Source: Streptomyces sp. HUAS 15-9
GTDB lineage: Bacteria > Actinomycetota > Actinomycetes > Streptomycetales > Streptomycetaceae
NCBI RefSeq assembly: GCF_025642155.1
Contig: NZ_CP106798.1
Coordinates: 7,192,001 to 7,256,000, forward strand
Direction: 5' to 3'
DNA length: 64,000 bases
Each line of letters begins with the position of its first letter. Position 1 is the stretch's first letter. The position numbers were made by a program, and so were the translations under genes. This document shows, piece by piece, positions 42,617 through 50,774 of the stretch. A model generated the notes under the pieces. That model had not been told where the DNA came from. It did not search any database and saw only the letters and a list, made by a program, of their open reading frames with translations.

Positions 42617-42835
42617 AGAGGCGGGGCCCGCCGCGTCCGAGTCCGTTCGTGCCGTGGTCGATGAAGGACTGCCGGTAAGGCAGGCCACAGGCTGTCCGTC
42701 AATTCCGGTCGCGAGGAAACGAAGACTCAACGCGTTGTCAGCCCGTCCAGGCCAGATTGAGCACCGGTTCGGACGAAGCCATCCGGCAGTGATCGAGTCA
42801 TGCCGTTGCGCCGGGATCAATGGGACGGTTGCGCA

Positions 42836-43055
42836 GTGCTGTCCCGGACGCGGGTCTGACTCATGAGATCTATGACCGAAGTGTCCAGTCACAGGCGTGT
42901 CGACTGTCGTTGCGGGATGGCGCCTGCTGTCACCGAGCCACAGGGCGTGTCCCAATAGGGGGCCTTGCCAACGATCAGGCGCCATCACGGTTCAGACCGC
43001 CCGAGCGGGCCGGTGCCACCCACTCAGTACGTCACCACGCGGGAGGCGGACCACC
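42836..43055 (+). ncRNA. Candidate bridge RNA gene in the IS110 left end
   Basis: In the IS110 group the non-coding left end encodes a bridge RNA that pairs with donor and target DNA (established for IS621 and relatives). Here a perfect 10-bp inverted repeat (ATGGCGCCTG 42917-42926, CAGGCGCCAT 42976-42985) encloses a loop with the conserved CAGGGCGTGTC and ATAGGGG. Comparison with the relic at 16093-16280 shows conserved blocks alternating with variable stretches, as expected for a fixed scaffold with changing guide loops. No promoter was identified with confidence. Confidence 0.5.
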
Positions 43056-44153
43056 ATGACGACCAGACAGCGCAGCACATACTCCAGTACCGATCCTCCC
43101 GTGCGGAAAGAGGTCGTACTGGGCGTGGACACGCACGGTGAGGTGCACGTCGCCGCCGTGGTGTCCCCGCTGGGCAAGATCCTGGGCACCGAGTCCTTTC
43201 CGGCGACGGTGGCCGGCTACCAGCGGCTGCTCATGTGGGCCCGCAAGCGGGGGACGGTGCGCCGGGCCGGTGTAGAGGGCACCGGCACCTTCGGCGCGGG
43301 CCTGTCCCGCTACCTGCTGGCGCAGCAGGTCGAGGTGTACGAAGTGAACCGCCCCGACCGCTCGGCCCGCCGGCTGCTGGGGAAGTCGGACCTGCTCGAC
43401 GCGCAGGCCGCCGCGCGGGCCGTGCTCAGTGGCCGCGCCCGGGCCCGGGCCAAGTCCGGCGACGGTCCGGTGCACAGCGCCCGGATGTTCAAGCTCGCCA
43501 AGGACTCCGCGGTCAAGGCCCGCACCCAGGCGATCAACCAGCTCAAAGCCGTCCTGGTCATCGCCGATCCCGCACTGCGGGAACGACTGTCCAGCCTGGG
43601 CAACCGCGAGCTGTTCCGCACCTGCGCACGCCTCGGCCCAGGCGCCGGCGAGGACGGCGAGAACGCGGTGGCCCAGGCCACCCACATGACCCTGAGAATG
43701 CTCGCCGAGCGCATCGAACAGCTCACCGTGCAGATCAATGAGCTGAACCAACGCCTGACCCAGCTCGTCGAACACCACGCCCCACAGCTGCTCGTACCGG
43801 TGGGCATCGGCCCGGACAGCGCAGTCACCTTGCTGATCACCATGGGAGACAACCCCGAGCGGCTGAACACTGAGGCATCCTTTGCTGCCCTTTGCGGAGT
43901 CAGCCCCGTCGAGTACTCGTCGGGCCGGCGGCGTACGCGCCGCCTCAACCACGGCGGCGACCGGCAGGCGAACGCGGCCCTGCACCGCATCGTGTTCACC
44001 CGGCTGCGCCACGACCCCCGCACTCAGGCGTACTACGAACGCCGCACGAAGGAGGGCAAGACGCGACCTGAGATCATCCGATGCCTCAAACGGTATGCCG
44101 CCCGCGAGGTCTTTAACCTGGTCAGACCGGTGCCCAGCACCCCCGCGTTATAG
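43056..44153 (+). CDS. IS110-family transposase (DEDD recombinase)
   Basis: The 365-aa protein has the N-terminal RuvC-like DEDD core (LGVDTHGEVHVAAVV, AGVEGTGTFG, KSDLLDAQAAARAV), a coiled helical middle (LAERIEQLTVQINELNQRL) and the C-terminal Tnp domain (VPVGIGPDSAVTLL, GVSPVEYSSGRR with the candidate catalytic Ser, HRIVFTRLR). Length and motifs are complete, so it is likely active. The ATG at 43056 has a GGAGGCGG-type site. It is the only intact copy of the family in the window. Confidence 0.95.
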   Translation: MTTRQRSTYSSTDPPVRKEVVLGVDTHGEVHVAAVVSPLGKILGTESFPATVAGYQRLLMWARKRGTVRRAGVEGTGTFGAGLSRYLLAQQVEVYEVNRPDRSARRLLGKSDLLDAQAAARAVLSGRARARAKSGDGPVHSARMFKLAKDSAVKARTQAINQLKAVLVIADPALRERLSSLGNRELFRTCARLGPGAGEDGENAVAQATHMTLRMLAERIEQLTVQINELNQRLTQLVEHHAPQLLVPVGIGPDSAVTLLITMGDNPERLNTEASFAALCGVSPVEYSSGRRRTRRLNHGGDRQANAALHRIVFTRLRHDPRTQAYYERRTKEGKTRPEIIRCLKRYAAREVFNLVRPVPSTPAL

Positions 44154-44185
44154 GGGCGTCCGTGAGACGTGAGAGGGTCTGAGGC

Positions 44186-45496
44186 GTGAGTGAGACACCG
44201 TCGAACACCCTGCAATACCGCTTTGACGGGCCAGAAGAGGCTCCCGTCCTGATCTTGGGCCCCTCACTGGGTACCACATGGCACATGTGGGACCGTCAGA
44301 TCCCTGAACTGACCAAGCAGTGGCGGATCTTCCGGTTCGATCTGCCCGGGCACGGCGGCGCCCCCGCGTACCCGGCCGGCTCGGTGACCGAGCTGGCCGC
44401 CAGGCTGCTCGTCACGCTCGACGGGCTCGGCGTACAGCGGTTCGGCTACGCCGGCTGTGCGCTTGGCGGAGGGCTCGGCATCGAACTGGCCCTGCGCTGC
44501 CCCGAGCGCGTCGCCTCGCTCGCGCTGGTCGCCACCTCCCCGCGGTTCGGGTCCGCGGACGAGTTCCGGCAGCGCGGGGTGATCGTGCGCACGAACGGGC
44601 TCGACCCGATCGCCCGGACCGCGCCGGACCGCTGGTTCACCGACGGCTTCGCGGCCGCTCAGCCCGCGATCACCGAGTGGGCCGTGCAGATGGTGCGCAC
44701 CACAGACCCGGGCTGCTACATCGCCGCCTGCGAGGCGCTGGCCGGGTTCGACGTACGGGCCGAGCTGGCCCGTGTCGGCGTGCCGACCCTCGTGCTCGTC
44801 GGCTCGGAGGACCAGGTCACCGGCCCGGCCGAGGCCCGCACCCTGGTCGCCGGCATTCCGGACGCCCGGCTCGCTGTCGTCCCCGGCGCCTCCCACCTCG
44901 TGCCGGTCGAGCAGCCCGCAGCCGTCACCGAGCTCCTGGTCCGGCACTTCTCCACCGCCTGGCAGCCCGCCTTCGACTCGTCCACCGGCCAGATGGCCAT
45001 CGTGGCGGCCACGGCCAAGCCGGCCGTCCTGGCCGCGGCGCCGCTCGTCGCTCCGCAGGCCGCGCCCATCGCCGAGATCGCCCCGGCCGTCGTACCACCG
45101 CAGCCCGCGGGGTGGCCGGATCAGTACGACGCGGGGCTCAAGATCCGCCGGGAGGTCCTCGGCGACGCGCACGTCGACCAGGCGCTGACCCAGGCCGACG
45201 ACTTCTCCGGGGAGTTCCAGGAGTTCATCACCCGGTACGCCTGGGGCGAGATCTGGAGCCGGCCGGGCCTCGACCGGCGCTCGCGCAGCTGCGTCACGCT
45301 CACCGCTCTGATCGCGGGCGGCCACCTGGAGGAACTCGCCGTCCACACCCGGGCCGCGCTGCGCAACGGGCTGACCCCGGACGAGATCAAGGAAGTCCTG
45401 CTCCAGGCGGCCGTGTACTGCGGGGTGCCCGCGGCGAACAGCGCGTTCCGGGTGGCCCAGCAGGTCATCCGCGAGGAGACCACGCTCGCGGAGTGA
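44186..45496 (+). CDS. pcaL: PcaL-like fusion: enol-lactonase-type hydrolase plus carboxymuconolactone decarboxylase
   Basis: The 436-aa protein joins an alpha/beta hydrolase (1-255, beta-ketoadipate enol-lactonase type) to a carboxymuconolactone decarboxylase (310-430, with DRRSRSCVTLTALIAGG and YCGVPAANSAF) through an Ala/Pro linker. PcaL does the last two ring-opening steps of the protocatechuate branch. Oddly, the nucleophile motif GxSxGG is GCALGG: Ala92 replaces Ser. The acid (SEDQ) and His (GASHLVP) remain. The lactonase half may be inactive or act otherwise. No other pca genes are adjacent; the IS110 right end is 12 bp upstream of the GTG. Confidence 0.82.
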   Translation: MSETPSNTLQYRFDGPEEAPVLILGPSLGTTWHMWDRQIPELTKQWRIFRFDLPGHGGAPAYPAGSVTELAARLLVTLDGLGVQRFGYAGCALGGGLGIELALRCPERVASLALVATSPRFGSADEFRQRGVIVRTNGLDPIARTAPDRWFTDGFAAAQPAITEWAVQMVRTTDPGCYIAACEALAGFDVRAELARVGVPTLVLVGSEDQVTGPAEARTLVAGIPDARLAVVPGASHLVPVEQPAAVTELLVRHFSTAWQPAFDSSTGQMAIVAATAKPAVLAAAPLVAPQAAPIAEIAPAVVPPQPAGWPDQYDAGLKIRREVLGDAHVDQALTQADDFSGEFQEFITRYAWGEIWSRPGLDRRSRSCVTLTALIAGGHLEELAVHTRAALRNGLTPDEIKEVLLQAAVYCGVPAANSAFRVAQQVIREETTLAE

Positions 45497-45570
45497 GCGG
45501 TGGAGAGCGGCAGAGGACGGCGAAGAGCGGCGGAGAGCGACCGCGTGCGGCGGGGGAGAGGATGGGATCC

Positions 45571-46206
45571 ATGAAGCTCACGAAGAAGTCGCATGCCTGT
45601 GTCCGGCTGGAGAAGGACGGGCGGACGCTCGTCCTGGACCCCGGAGGGTTCAGCGAGCAGGACGCCGCGGTCGGCGCGGACGCCATCCTGGTCACGCACG
45701 AGCACCCGGACCACTTCGACGAGGGGCGGCTGCGGGCGGCTCTGGAGGCCGACCCGGCCGCCGAGATCTGGACCCTGAAGTCGGTCGCCGAGCAGCTCAC
45801 GGCCGCCTTCCCGGGCCGGGTGCACACCGTCGGCCACGGCGACACCTTCACCGCGGCGGGCTTCGACGTCCAGGTCCACGGCGAGCTGCACGCGGTCATC
45901 CACCCGGACATCCCGCGCATCACCAACGTCGGCTATCTGATCGACGGCGGCCGCGTCTTCCATCCGGGCGACGCGCTCACCGTCCCCGACCACCCGGTCG
46001 AGACGCTGATGCTCCCGGTGATGGCCCCCTGGAACAAGATCGCCGAGGTCATCGACTACGTCCGCGAGGTCGAGCCGCAGCGTGCCTACGACATCCACGA
46101 CGCGCTCCTCACCGACCTCGCCCGCCCGATCTACGACCGCCAGATCGGCGCCCTGGGCGGCTCCGAGCATCTGCGGCTCGCGCCGGGGGACTCCGCCGAG
46201 GTCTGA
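45571..46206 (+). CDS. MBL-fold metal-dependent hydrolase (UlaG-like)
   Basis: The 211-aa protein has a short metallo-beta-lactamase fold: SHACVRLEKDG, THEHPDHFD for the metal site, GELHAVIHP, NVGYLIDGGRVFHPGD and a late His (DIHDALL). It is close to the UlaG/RomA-like group that acts on small phosphoesters or lactones. The ATG at 45571 is preferred; one at 45562 is possible. It follows the PcaL-like gene on the same strand after 74 bp. Confidence 0.87.
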   Translation: MKLTKKSHACVRLEKDGRTLVLDPGGFSEQDAAVGADAILVTHEHPDHFDEGRLRAALEADPAAEIWTLKSVAEQLTAAFPGRVHTVGHGDTFTAAGFDVQVHGELHAVIHPDIPRITNVGYLIDGGRVFHPGDALTVPDHPVETLMLPVMAPWNKIAEVIDYVREVEPQRAYDIHDALLTDLARPIYDRQIGALGGSEHLRLAPGDSAEV

Positions 46207-46259
46207 GCCCGGAACCGGGCGGGGCGGCGTTGTCGGTCCCGCCCGGTAGGTTGTGAGGC

Positions 46260-47039
46260 ATGCGCATCGCGACCTGGAACGTGAACTCGATCACCGCCCG
46301 CCTGCCGAGGCTGCTCGCCTGGCTGGAGAGCAGCGGCACGGACGTGCTCTGCCTGCAGGAGGCCAAGCTCGCCGAGGCGCAGTTCCCGTTCGACCAGCTG
46401 CGCGAGCTGGGCTACGAGGCGGCGGTGAACGCCACGGGCCGGTGGAACGGGGTGGCGGTGATCTCCCGCGTCGGCCTGGCGGACGTCGTCAAGGGCCTGC
46501 CCGGCGACCCCGGCTACGAGGGCCTGGAGGAGCCCCGCGCGATCTCCGCGACCTGCGGCCCGGTCCGCGTCTGGTCGGTGTACGTGCCCAACGGGCGCGA
46601 GGTGGACCACCCGCACTACGCCTACAAGCTCCAGTGGTTCGAGGCCCTGAAGGCTGCTGTTGCGGGCGACGCGACGGGCAGCCGCCCCTTCGCGGTCCTG
46701 GGCGACTACAACGTGGCACCGACGGACGACGACGTCCACGACGTGGCCGCCTTCGAGGGCCTCACCCATGTCACCCCCGCCGAGCGCGCCGCCCTCGCCT
46801 CCCTGCGCGAGGCGGGCCTGTCCGACGTGGTCCCGCGCCCGCTGAAGTACGACCACCCCTTCACGTACTGGGACTACCGCCAGCTCTGCTTCCCGAAGAA
46901 CCGCGGCATGCGCATCGACCTGGTGTACGGCAACGAGCCGTTCGCCAAGGCCGTCAAGGACGCCTACGTCGACCGCGAGGAGCGCAAGGGCAAGGGTGCC
47001 TCGGACCACGCGCCGGTGGTCGTCGACCTGGACGTGTAG
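46260..47039 (+). CDS. xthA: Exodeoxyribonuclease III (AP endonuclease)
   Basis: The 259-aa protein has the ExoIII core: MRIATWNVNSITARL, the metal-binding Glu in LCLQEAKL, WNGVAVISR, DYNVAPTDDDVHD and the final KGKGASDHAPVVVDLDV. It cuts at abasic sites and removes blocked 3' ends in base-excision repair. The length is normal. It starts 53 bp after the MBL gene and may share its mRNA. Confidence 0.95.
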   Translation: MRIATWNVNSITARLPRLLAWLESSGTDVLCLQEAKLAEAQFPFDQLRELGYEAAVNATGRWNGVAVISRVGLADVVKGLPGDPGYEGLEEPRAISATCGPVRVWSVYVPNGREVDHPHYAYKLQWFEALKAAVAGDATGSRPFAVLGDYNVAPTDDDVHDVAAFEGLTHVTPAERAALASLREAGLSDVVPRPLKYDHPFTYWDYRQLCFPKNRGMRIDLVYGNEPFAKAVKDAYVDREERKGKGASDHAPVVVDLDV

Positions 47040-47099
47040 AGCGCGACACCCGCGCCGGGGCTGTGGTGCGCACGGTGGTGCGAATGTCACGCTGGGCTT

Positions 47100-47519
47100 A
47101 TGAACATCCCGTTCCTGGGCAGTCGGCACAAGAAACACGATGAGGCGGTGCTCGCGCTCGACCCCGAGGGCGTCGCCGAGCTTCTCTCCGAATGTGAGCT
47201 GTTGCGCGCGCAGGCGTCCCAGGAGGGCGTCCTGCTCGACGACTCCGCGGCCTCGCTGGAGGCGCTCGACCAGCTGCTGCCGCGCTGGCGCGACGACGAG
47301 GAGAGCCTGCCCTGGCTGGGCAACGACGCGGGGCTGTATCTGGGCACGGTCATCGTGCGCACGGTGCCGGGTGCGCGCTGGGACCTCAGACCTGGCGGGC
47401 ATGCCGTCGTACGGCTGGCGTCGGGCCGTGAGTTCGACGTCGTCGAGACCGGCCGGGAGTGGGCCGCGAGCGGTGCGCCCGAGCTGTCGCAGCTCTACGC
47501 CGAGGTCGCCGAGAACTGA
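47100..47519 (+). CDS. Conserved small protein (DUF6278-like)
   Basis: The 139-aa protein begins MNIPFLGSRHKKHDEAV and has an acidic helical first half (SLEALDQLLPRW) and a beta-rich second half (LGTVIVRTVPGARWDL, VVRLASGREFDVVETG). No signal or membrane segment. The family name is from memory; function unknown. It follows exonuclease III after 60 bp. Confidence 0.75.
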   Translation: MNIPFLGSRHKKHDEAVLALDPEGVAELLSECELLRAQASQEGVLLDDSAASLEALDQLLPRWRDDEESLPWLGNDAGLYLGTVIVRTVPGARWDLRPGGHAVVRLASGREFDVVETGREWAASGAPELSQLYAEVAEN

Positions 47520-47673
47520 AGCGAGCCCTGACGCTCGGCCTGAAGAATGCGTCGCGACCTAAAGACGGTGTAAATACGGCTTATGCCCGATAAGTGCGTG
47601 TCGTGTGTCGAGTCCCCTGCCGTCTGGATAGTTTGCGGATCCACGACACGGCAGAGAGTGAGTAGGGCTGCGG

Positions 47674-47745
47674 ATGGCCGTCGATCCTTTGATCGAGCTG
47701 CGTGACGTCGACAAGTACGGCCGCGTCATCGAGCCCGCGTACTGA
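47674..47745 (+). CDS. Possible 23-residue peptide gene
   Basis: An ATG at 47674 gives a short frame that starts PLIELRDVDKYG, like the N-terminus of amino-acid ABC transporter ATPases (usually followed by a Walker A domain), then RVIEPAY and a stop. It is either a true small gene before the lipoprotein at 47760 or the stub of an ABC ATPase gene. A weak ribosome site and a possible promoter at about 47600-47630 precede it. Confidence 0.3.
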   Translation: MAVDPLIELRDVDKYGRVIEPAY

Positions 47746-47759
47746 GCGGGGGTGCGACC

Positions 47760-47960
47760 ATGATCCGTACCACACGTGTGTCCATCGCCCCGGCGGCGCT
47801 CGCCATCGCGCTCGTCGCGGCCGCCTGCGGCAAGCACGGCGGCCCGCCCGCCGAGGGCCCGGCGCCCGACGGACTCCCCAACCACCGGGTGGCGCACGGC
47901 ATCCGGCCGCCGGCCCCCCCGAATTCCCTTGAGGCGACGCTCGGCCGGGCCGGCTCATGA
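47760..47960 (+). CDS. Small lipoprotein
   Basis: The 66-aa protein has a signal peptide with lipobox (ALVAAACGKHG), followed by about 40 Pro- and His-containing residues with no known domain. It is probably attached to the outer face of the membrane. A small hairpin (TCATCCC/GGGATGA, about 47982-48001) follows. The gap 47961-48189 holds nothing else I can support. Confidence 0.55.
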   Translation: MIRTTRVSIAPAALAIALVAAACGKHGGPPAEGPAPDGLPNHRVAHGIRPPAPPNSLEATLGRAGS

Positions 47961-48189
47961 ACGTCGACTACGATGGGCCGTTCATCCCGCATCGGGATGA
48001 GCGCGCTGCTTTCGTGGTTCACCGGCCGGGTGTCCCACCGTGAGTGGCGCAGTCCCGAGACCCGGGCCGTGGCGGTTGCCGCGGCCGAACCAGGGGCGCT
48101 GCTGCCGGGTGGGAACCCCCCTCACGGCCCCGAGACCATAAGGGGGGCGGCAGTTCACAGGGCCAGGCCCGGCCGGCGGCAGCCGGAGA

Positions 48190-49755
48190 TCACTGCTCGC
48201 GCAGCGGAACGGACACGTATGACGGGTCGTCCGCGGGTGAGGAGAAGGTCAGCTGCGCGCCGGACGGGTTGTGCTCGGTGTAGAGCGGGTCGACCGTGTC
48301 GACGACCAGGGCGAGCCGGTGCCCGGCCGGCACGTCGTAGGCGGTCGAGAACAGGTCCAGGTCGACGTCGAACGACTGGCCGGGCGTTCGGTTGTACCAG
48401 GTGTACGGCGCGTTGGTGACCAGCTTGCCGAAGCCGAGCGGGCCCACGTCGTAGAGGTAGGCGACGAGGGTGCCGCTCTCCCGGGTCGGGGTGAGGGTGG
48501 TGTGCAACTTCGCGGTGCCGCGCACCTGCTGGGCGGTGCCGTACTTCTCCGACTGCCAGACCGCGGCCCAGCGGCGGGGGAGCAGTGGGATCGAGGCGAT
48601 CGGCGGGATCTGCGCGACCTGGTCGAGGATGCTGGAGAGGAAGACGATTCCGCCGTCGGCGCCCGAGTCCACGTTCGCGTGGATCGTGGTGGCGCCCCCG
48701 AGGGCGAGCTTCCTGCGGGTGGCGCCGACCGACTTCCAGTCCGGGTAGGCCTCGTAGCCGCCGGAGGTACGGGACTTGAGCTGTACCGGCTGCTCGTGGT
48801 CGATGCCGTTGTCCGCGCCCTTGAGATAGTGGTCGAGCCAGCGCTCGGTGTCGGTCCACACGTCGTTGGGCAGCCCGAACAGGCCGGTCAGTTCGGCGGT
48901 CCCGTGGTCGCCGGGGCGGAACTCCAGCCGCTTCGGGACGGTGAGCTTCTCGTAGAAGTCGGCGTACTGGTTGGCCGGGAAGATGGTGTCGCCCCAGGCG
49001 TTGGCCATCATCACGGCCGGGGCGTTCTCGTTGAGCTGGTCGACGTAGGTCGCGACCGAACGTTTCTTCCCCCAGTCGATCATCTCCTGTTCCTTGGCGA
49101 GGTTGGAGGCGTAGAAGTCGTCGAAGACCTGCCGTGTCTCGGGGCTCTCGCGGCCCGTGATGACACCCGCGCCGTCAAGGAAGGCGGCGGCCTCGACGTG
49201 CTGGGTGCGGCCGGAGTAGATGGAGCTGATCAGGTCCGCCCAGCCGCTGAGCGCGGCGACCGCCTTGATCCGCTTGTCGTGGGCGGCGGCGAGCAGGCTG
49301 ATCCCGGCGCCGTAGGAGACGCCCGCCATGCCGATGTGCCGGGGGTCGGCGGGGGTGTTGGCGAGAGCCCAGTCGATCACTTTGGAGGCGTCCGCTATGT
49401 CGGGCGGACCGGCCACTTCTATCTGTCCGCCGGACTGCCAGAAGCCGCGCACGTTGTAAGTGAGCACGATGTACCCGGAGTTCGCGAGCTTCTGGGCCTG
49501 GACCAGATACTCCGCCTGGGGAAGGCCCCAGCTCGTGGGCAGCACGATGAGCGGGTAGCTGTGCGAGGCGTCGGCGTCCGCGGGGGTGACGACGTTCGCC
49601 TTGAGGATCGTGCCGCCGTCGCCGGTGATGTCGACGAAGCGGATGCCGGTGGCGGCCTGCGCGGCCGGAGCCAGGCCCACGACGCTGCCGGCGATCAGCG
49701 CCGCGGAGACGGCTCCGACGGCGGAGGTGCGCAAGGTGGTGCGACCGTGTCCCAT
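48190..49755 (-). CDS. Secreted CocE/S15-type alpha/beta hydrolase
   Basis: The 521-aa protein has a signal peptide (about 1-34, ending AAQA), an alpha/beta hydrolase domain with nucleophile motif GVSYGAG and Asp/His partners (ANAWGDTIFP, FRPGDHG), and a C-terminal jelly-roll domain of the X-Pro dipeptidyl-peptidase kind. Families with this layout include peptidases S15 and cocaine esterase-like acyl hydrolases. Two operator-like repeats stand in front of the gene, of a type I associate with lipid-related TetR regulators, which favours an ester or lipid substrate (inference). Confidence 0.85.
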   Translation of the reverse strand: MGHGRTTLRTSAVGAVSAALIAGSVVGLAPAAQAATGIRFVDITGDGGTILKANVVTPADADASHSYPLIVLPTSWGLPQAEYLVQAQKLANSGYIVLTYNVRGFWQSGGQIEVAGPPDIADASKVIDWALANTPADPRHIGMAGVSYGAGISLLAAAHDKRIKAVAALSGWADLISSIYSGRTQHVEAAAFLDGAGVITGRESPETRQVFDDFYASNLAKEQEMIDWGKKRSVATYVDQLNENAPAVMMANAWGDTIFPANQYADFYEKLTVPKRLEFRPGDHGTAELTGLFGLPNDVWTDTERWLDHYLKGADNGIDHEQPVQLKSRTSGGYEAYPDWKSVGATRRKLALGGATTIHANVDSGADGGIVFLSSILDQVAQIPPIASIPLLPRRWAAVWQSEKYGTAQQVRGTAKLHTTLTPTRESGTLVAYLYDVGPLGFGKLVTNAPYTWYNRTPGQSFDVDLDLFSTAYDVPAGHRLALVVDTVDPLYTEHNPSGAQLTFSSPADDPSYVSVPLREQ

Positions 49756-49782
49756 GGGTCACTCCTCACTCGTGTCAGTGCA

Positions 49783-49833
49783 AAGTGACCCGACGGTAAC
49801 CTTGACGCCTTACCCTAAGTAACCCGTCGGTAA
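49783..49833. promoter_or_regulatory. Pair of repressor-site-like repeats before the secreted hydrolase gene
   Basis: AAGTGACCCGACGGTAA (49783-49799) and AAGTAACCCGTCGGTAA (49817-49833) agree at 15 of 17 positions and lie 34 bp apart, about three helical turns. Read on the minus strand the core is TTACCG-n-CGGGT-n-AC, a partly symmetric TetR-like operator. They cover the promoter of the hydrolase gene whose start is at 49755. Confidence 0.6.
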
Positions 49834-49871
49834 GTTACGTGCCGGTAAAGTTATTTGGAGTGTGTCGTTCC

Positions 49872-50630
49872 CTAGGAGGCCCGGTGTGAGGCGCGTGGAG
49901 CCTCCAGCTTCGGCAGCGGCGCCTGCGCGGTCCGCGTCACGTCCGCGACCAGCTCGACCACGTCGGGGCCGTACGCCTGCGAATTGACCACCTTCAGCAG
50001 GAGGACGAAGGTGTTGTCACCGTGCTTGCGGGCCAGCCGCTCGTGGTTGCGGGCGAGATAGCGGGTCGCGGCCTGGTTGGTGATGGCGCGCTGGCCGCAG
50101 AAGAGGAACACCGGGCGGGCGTCACCCCGCTGGCCCGCGGTGAGCCGCGCGAGCAGCACGTACTCGCTCTTGCCGGACTCCAGCCGGTAGCGCTCGCTGC
50201 CGATCTGGAAGGCGCCGCGGTCCGGGCCGGGCTCCGCGTTCACGTTGACACGCACGCCGGGAAGCAGGGAGGCGAGGTGTGCGGCCATACGGCGGTTGGA
50301 GGCGGGGCCGCCCACACAGAACTCGGTGCGCTCGCCGAAGCCCTGCTGAGCCGTGTCGTGGGCGATGACCTGCGCGTTGGCGTTGCAGTCCTTGATGAGC
50401 GCGGCGAGCTCCAGGAGCGCGAACACGTCGTGCCGCATCACCGTCAGCTCGGGCCCGCCCGCCTCGCGGTTCACCACGAGCAGCGACTCGGAGTTGTCGG
50501 GCAGACCGAAGAAGGCCTGCTTCCGCCGGAGCTTGCGCTTCCACAGGTAGGTGCGGGCCAGCCAGCCGAGACCGGCGCTGACACCGGCGGCTATCAGGCC
50601 CAGGACGATGTTGCGGACGTCGTCATTCAT
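49872..50630 (-). CDS. Membrane-anchored conserved protein, function unknown
   Basis: The 252-aa protein has one N-terminal membrane helix (VLGLIAAGVSAGLGWLA) followed by a basic patch (WKRKLRRKQ). A soluble domain of about 210 residues follows, with alternating beta and helix blocks (SLLVVNREAGGPELTVM, AQVIAHDTAQQGFGERTEF, EYVLLARLTAGQ). A strong repeated R/G pattern around FCGQRAITNQAATRYLARNHERL could bind nucleotides or anions. I do not recognise the family. It stands alone on the minus strand. Confidence 0.75.
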   Translation of the reverse strand: MNDDVRNIVLGLIAAGVSAGLGWLARTYLWKRKLRRKQAFFGLPDNSESLLVVNREAGGPELTVMRHDVFALLELAALIKDCNANAQVIAHDTAQQGFGERTEFCVGGPASNRRMAAHLASLLPGVRVNVNAEPGPDRGAFQIGSERYRLESGKSEYVLLARLTAGQRGDARPVFLFCGQRAITNQAATRYLARNHERLARKHGDNTFVLLLKVVNSQAYGPDVVELVADVTRTAQAPLPKLEAPRASHRAS

Positions 50631-50774
50631 GGGCGCGCATGGTAGCGGGCCCGGGTGGCCGGAACGTACCCGTGTTCGATGTGTGATGTTCGCGTGACAA
50701 TTGCCTTGAATGAGCCTGTCGAGGCGGGGTCCATGTGGCTACGCTGCGCGGACTGTCCTGGACTGGAGGTACGG

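Larger units (their letters stand above)
42836..44173 (+). mobile_element. Complete IS110-family element
   Basis: The left end (near 42836) is set by the start of similarity to the relic at 16093, and the right end (near 44173) by the loss of similarity to the fragment at 4245. Between them are a long non-coding left end of about 220 bp and one intact transposase gene. There are no terminal inverted repeats, as is normal for IS110. Motifs ATAGGGG(G)C stand on both sides of the gene (about 42955 and 44151). The element sits 12 bp before the PcaL-like gene. Confidence 0.8.

Noticed and set aside
42897..43055. Extended N-terminus of the IS110 transposase
   Set aside because: It would cover the conserved non-coding left end; the ATG at 43056 has a ribosome site and begins the usual domain.
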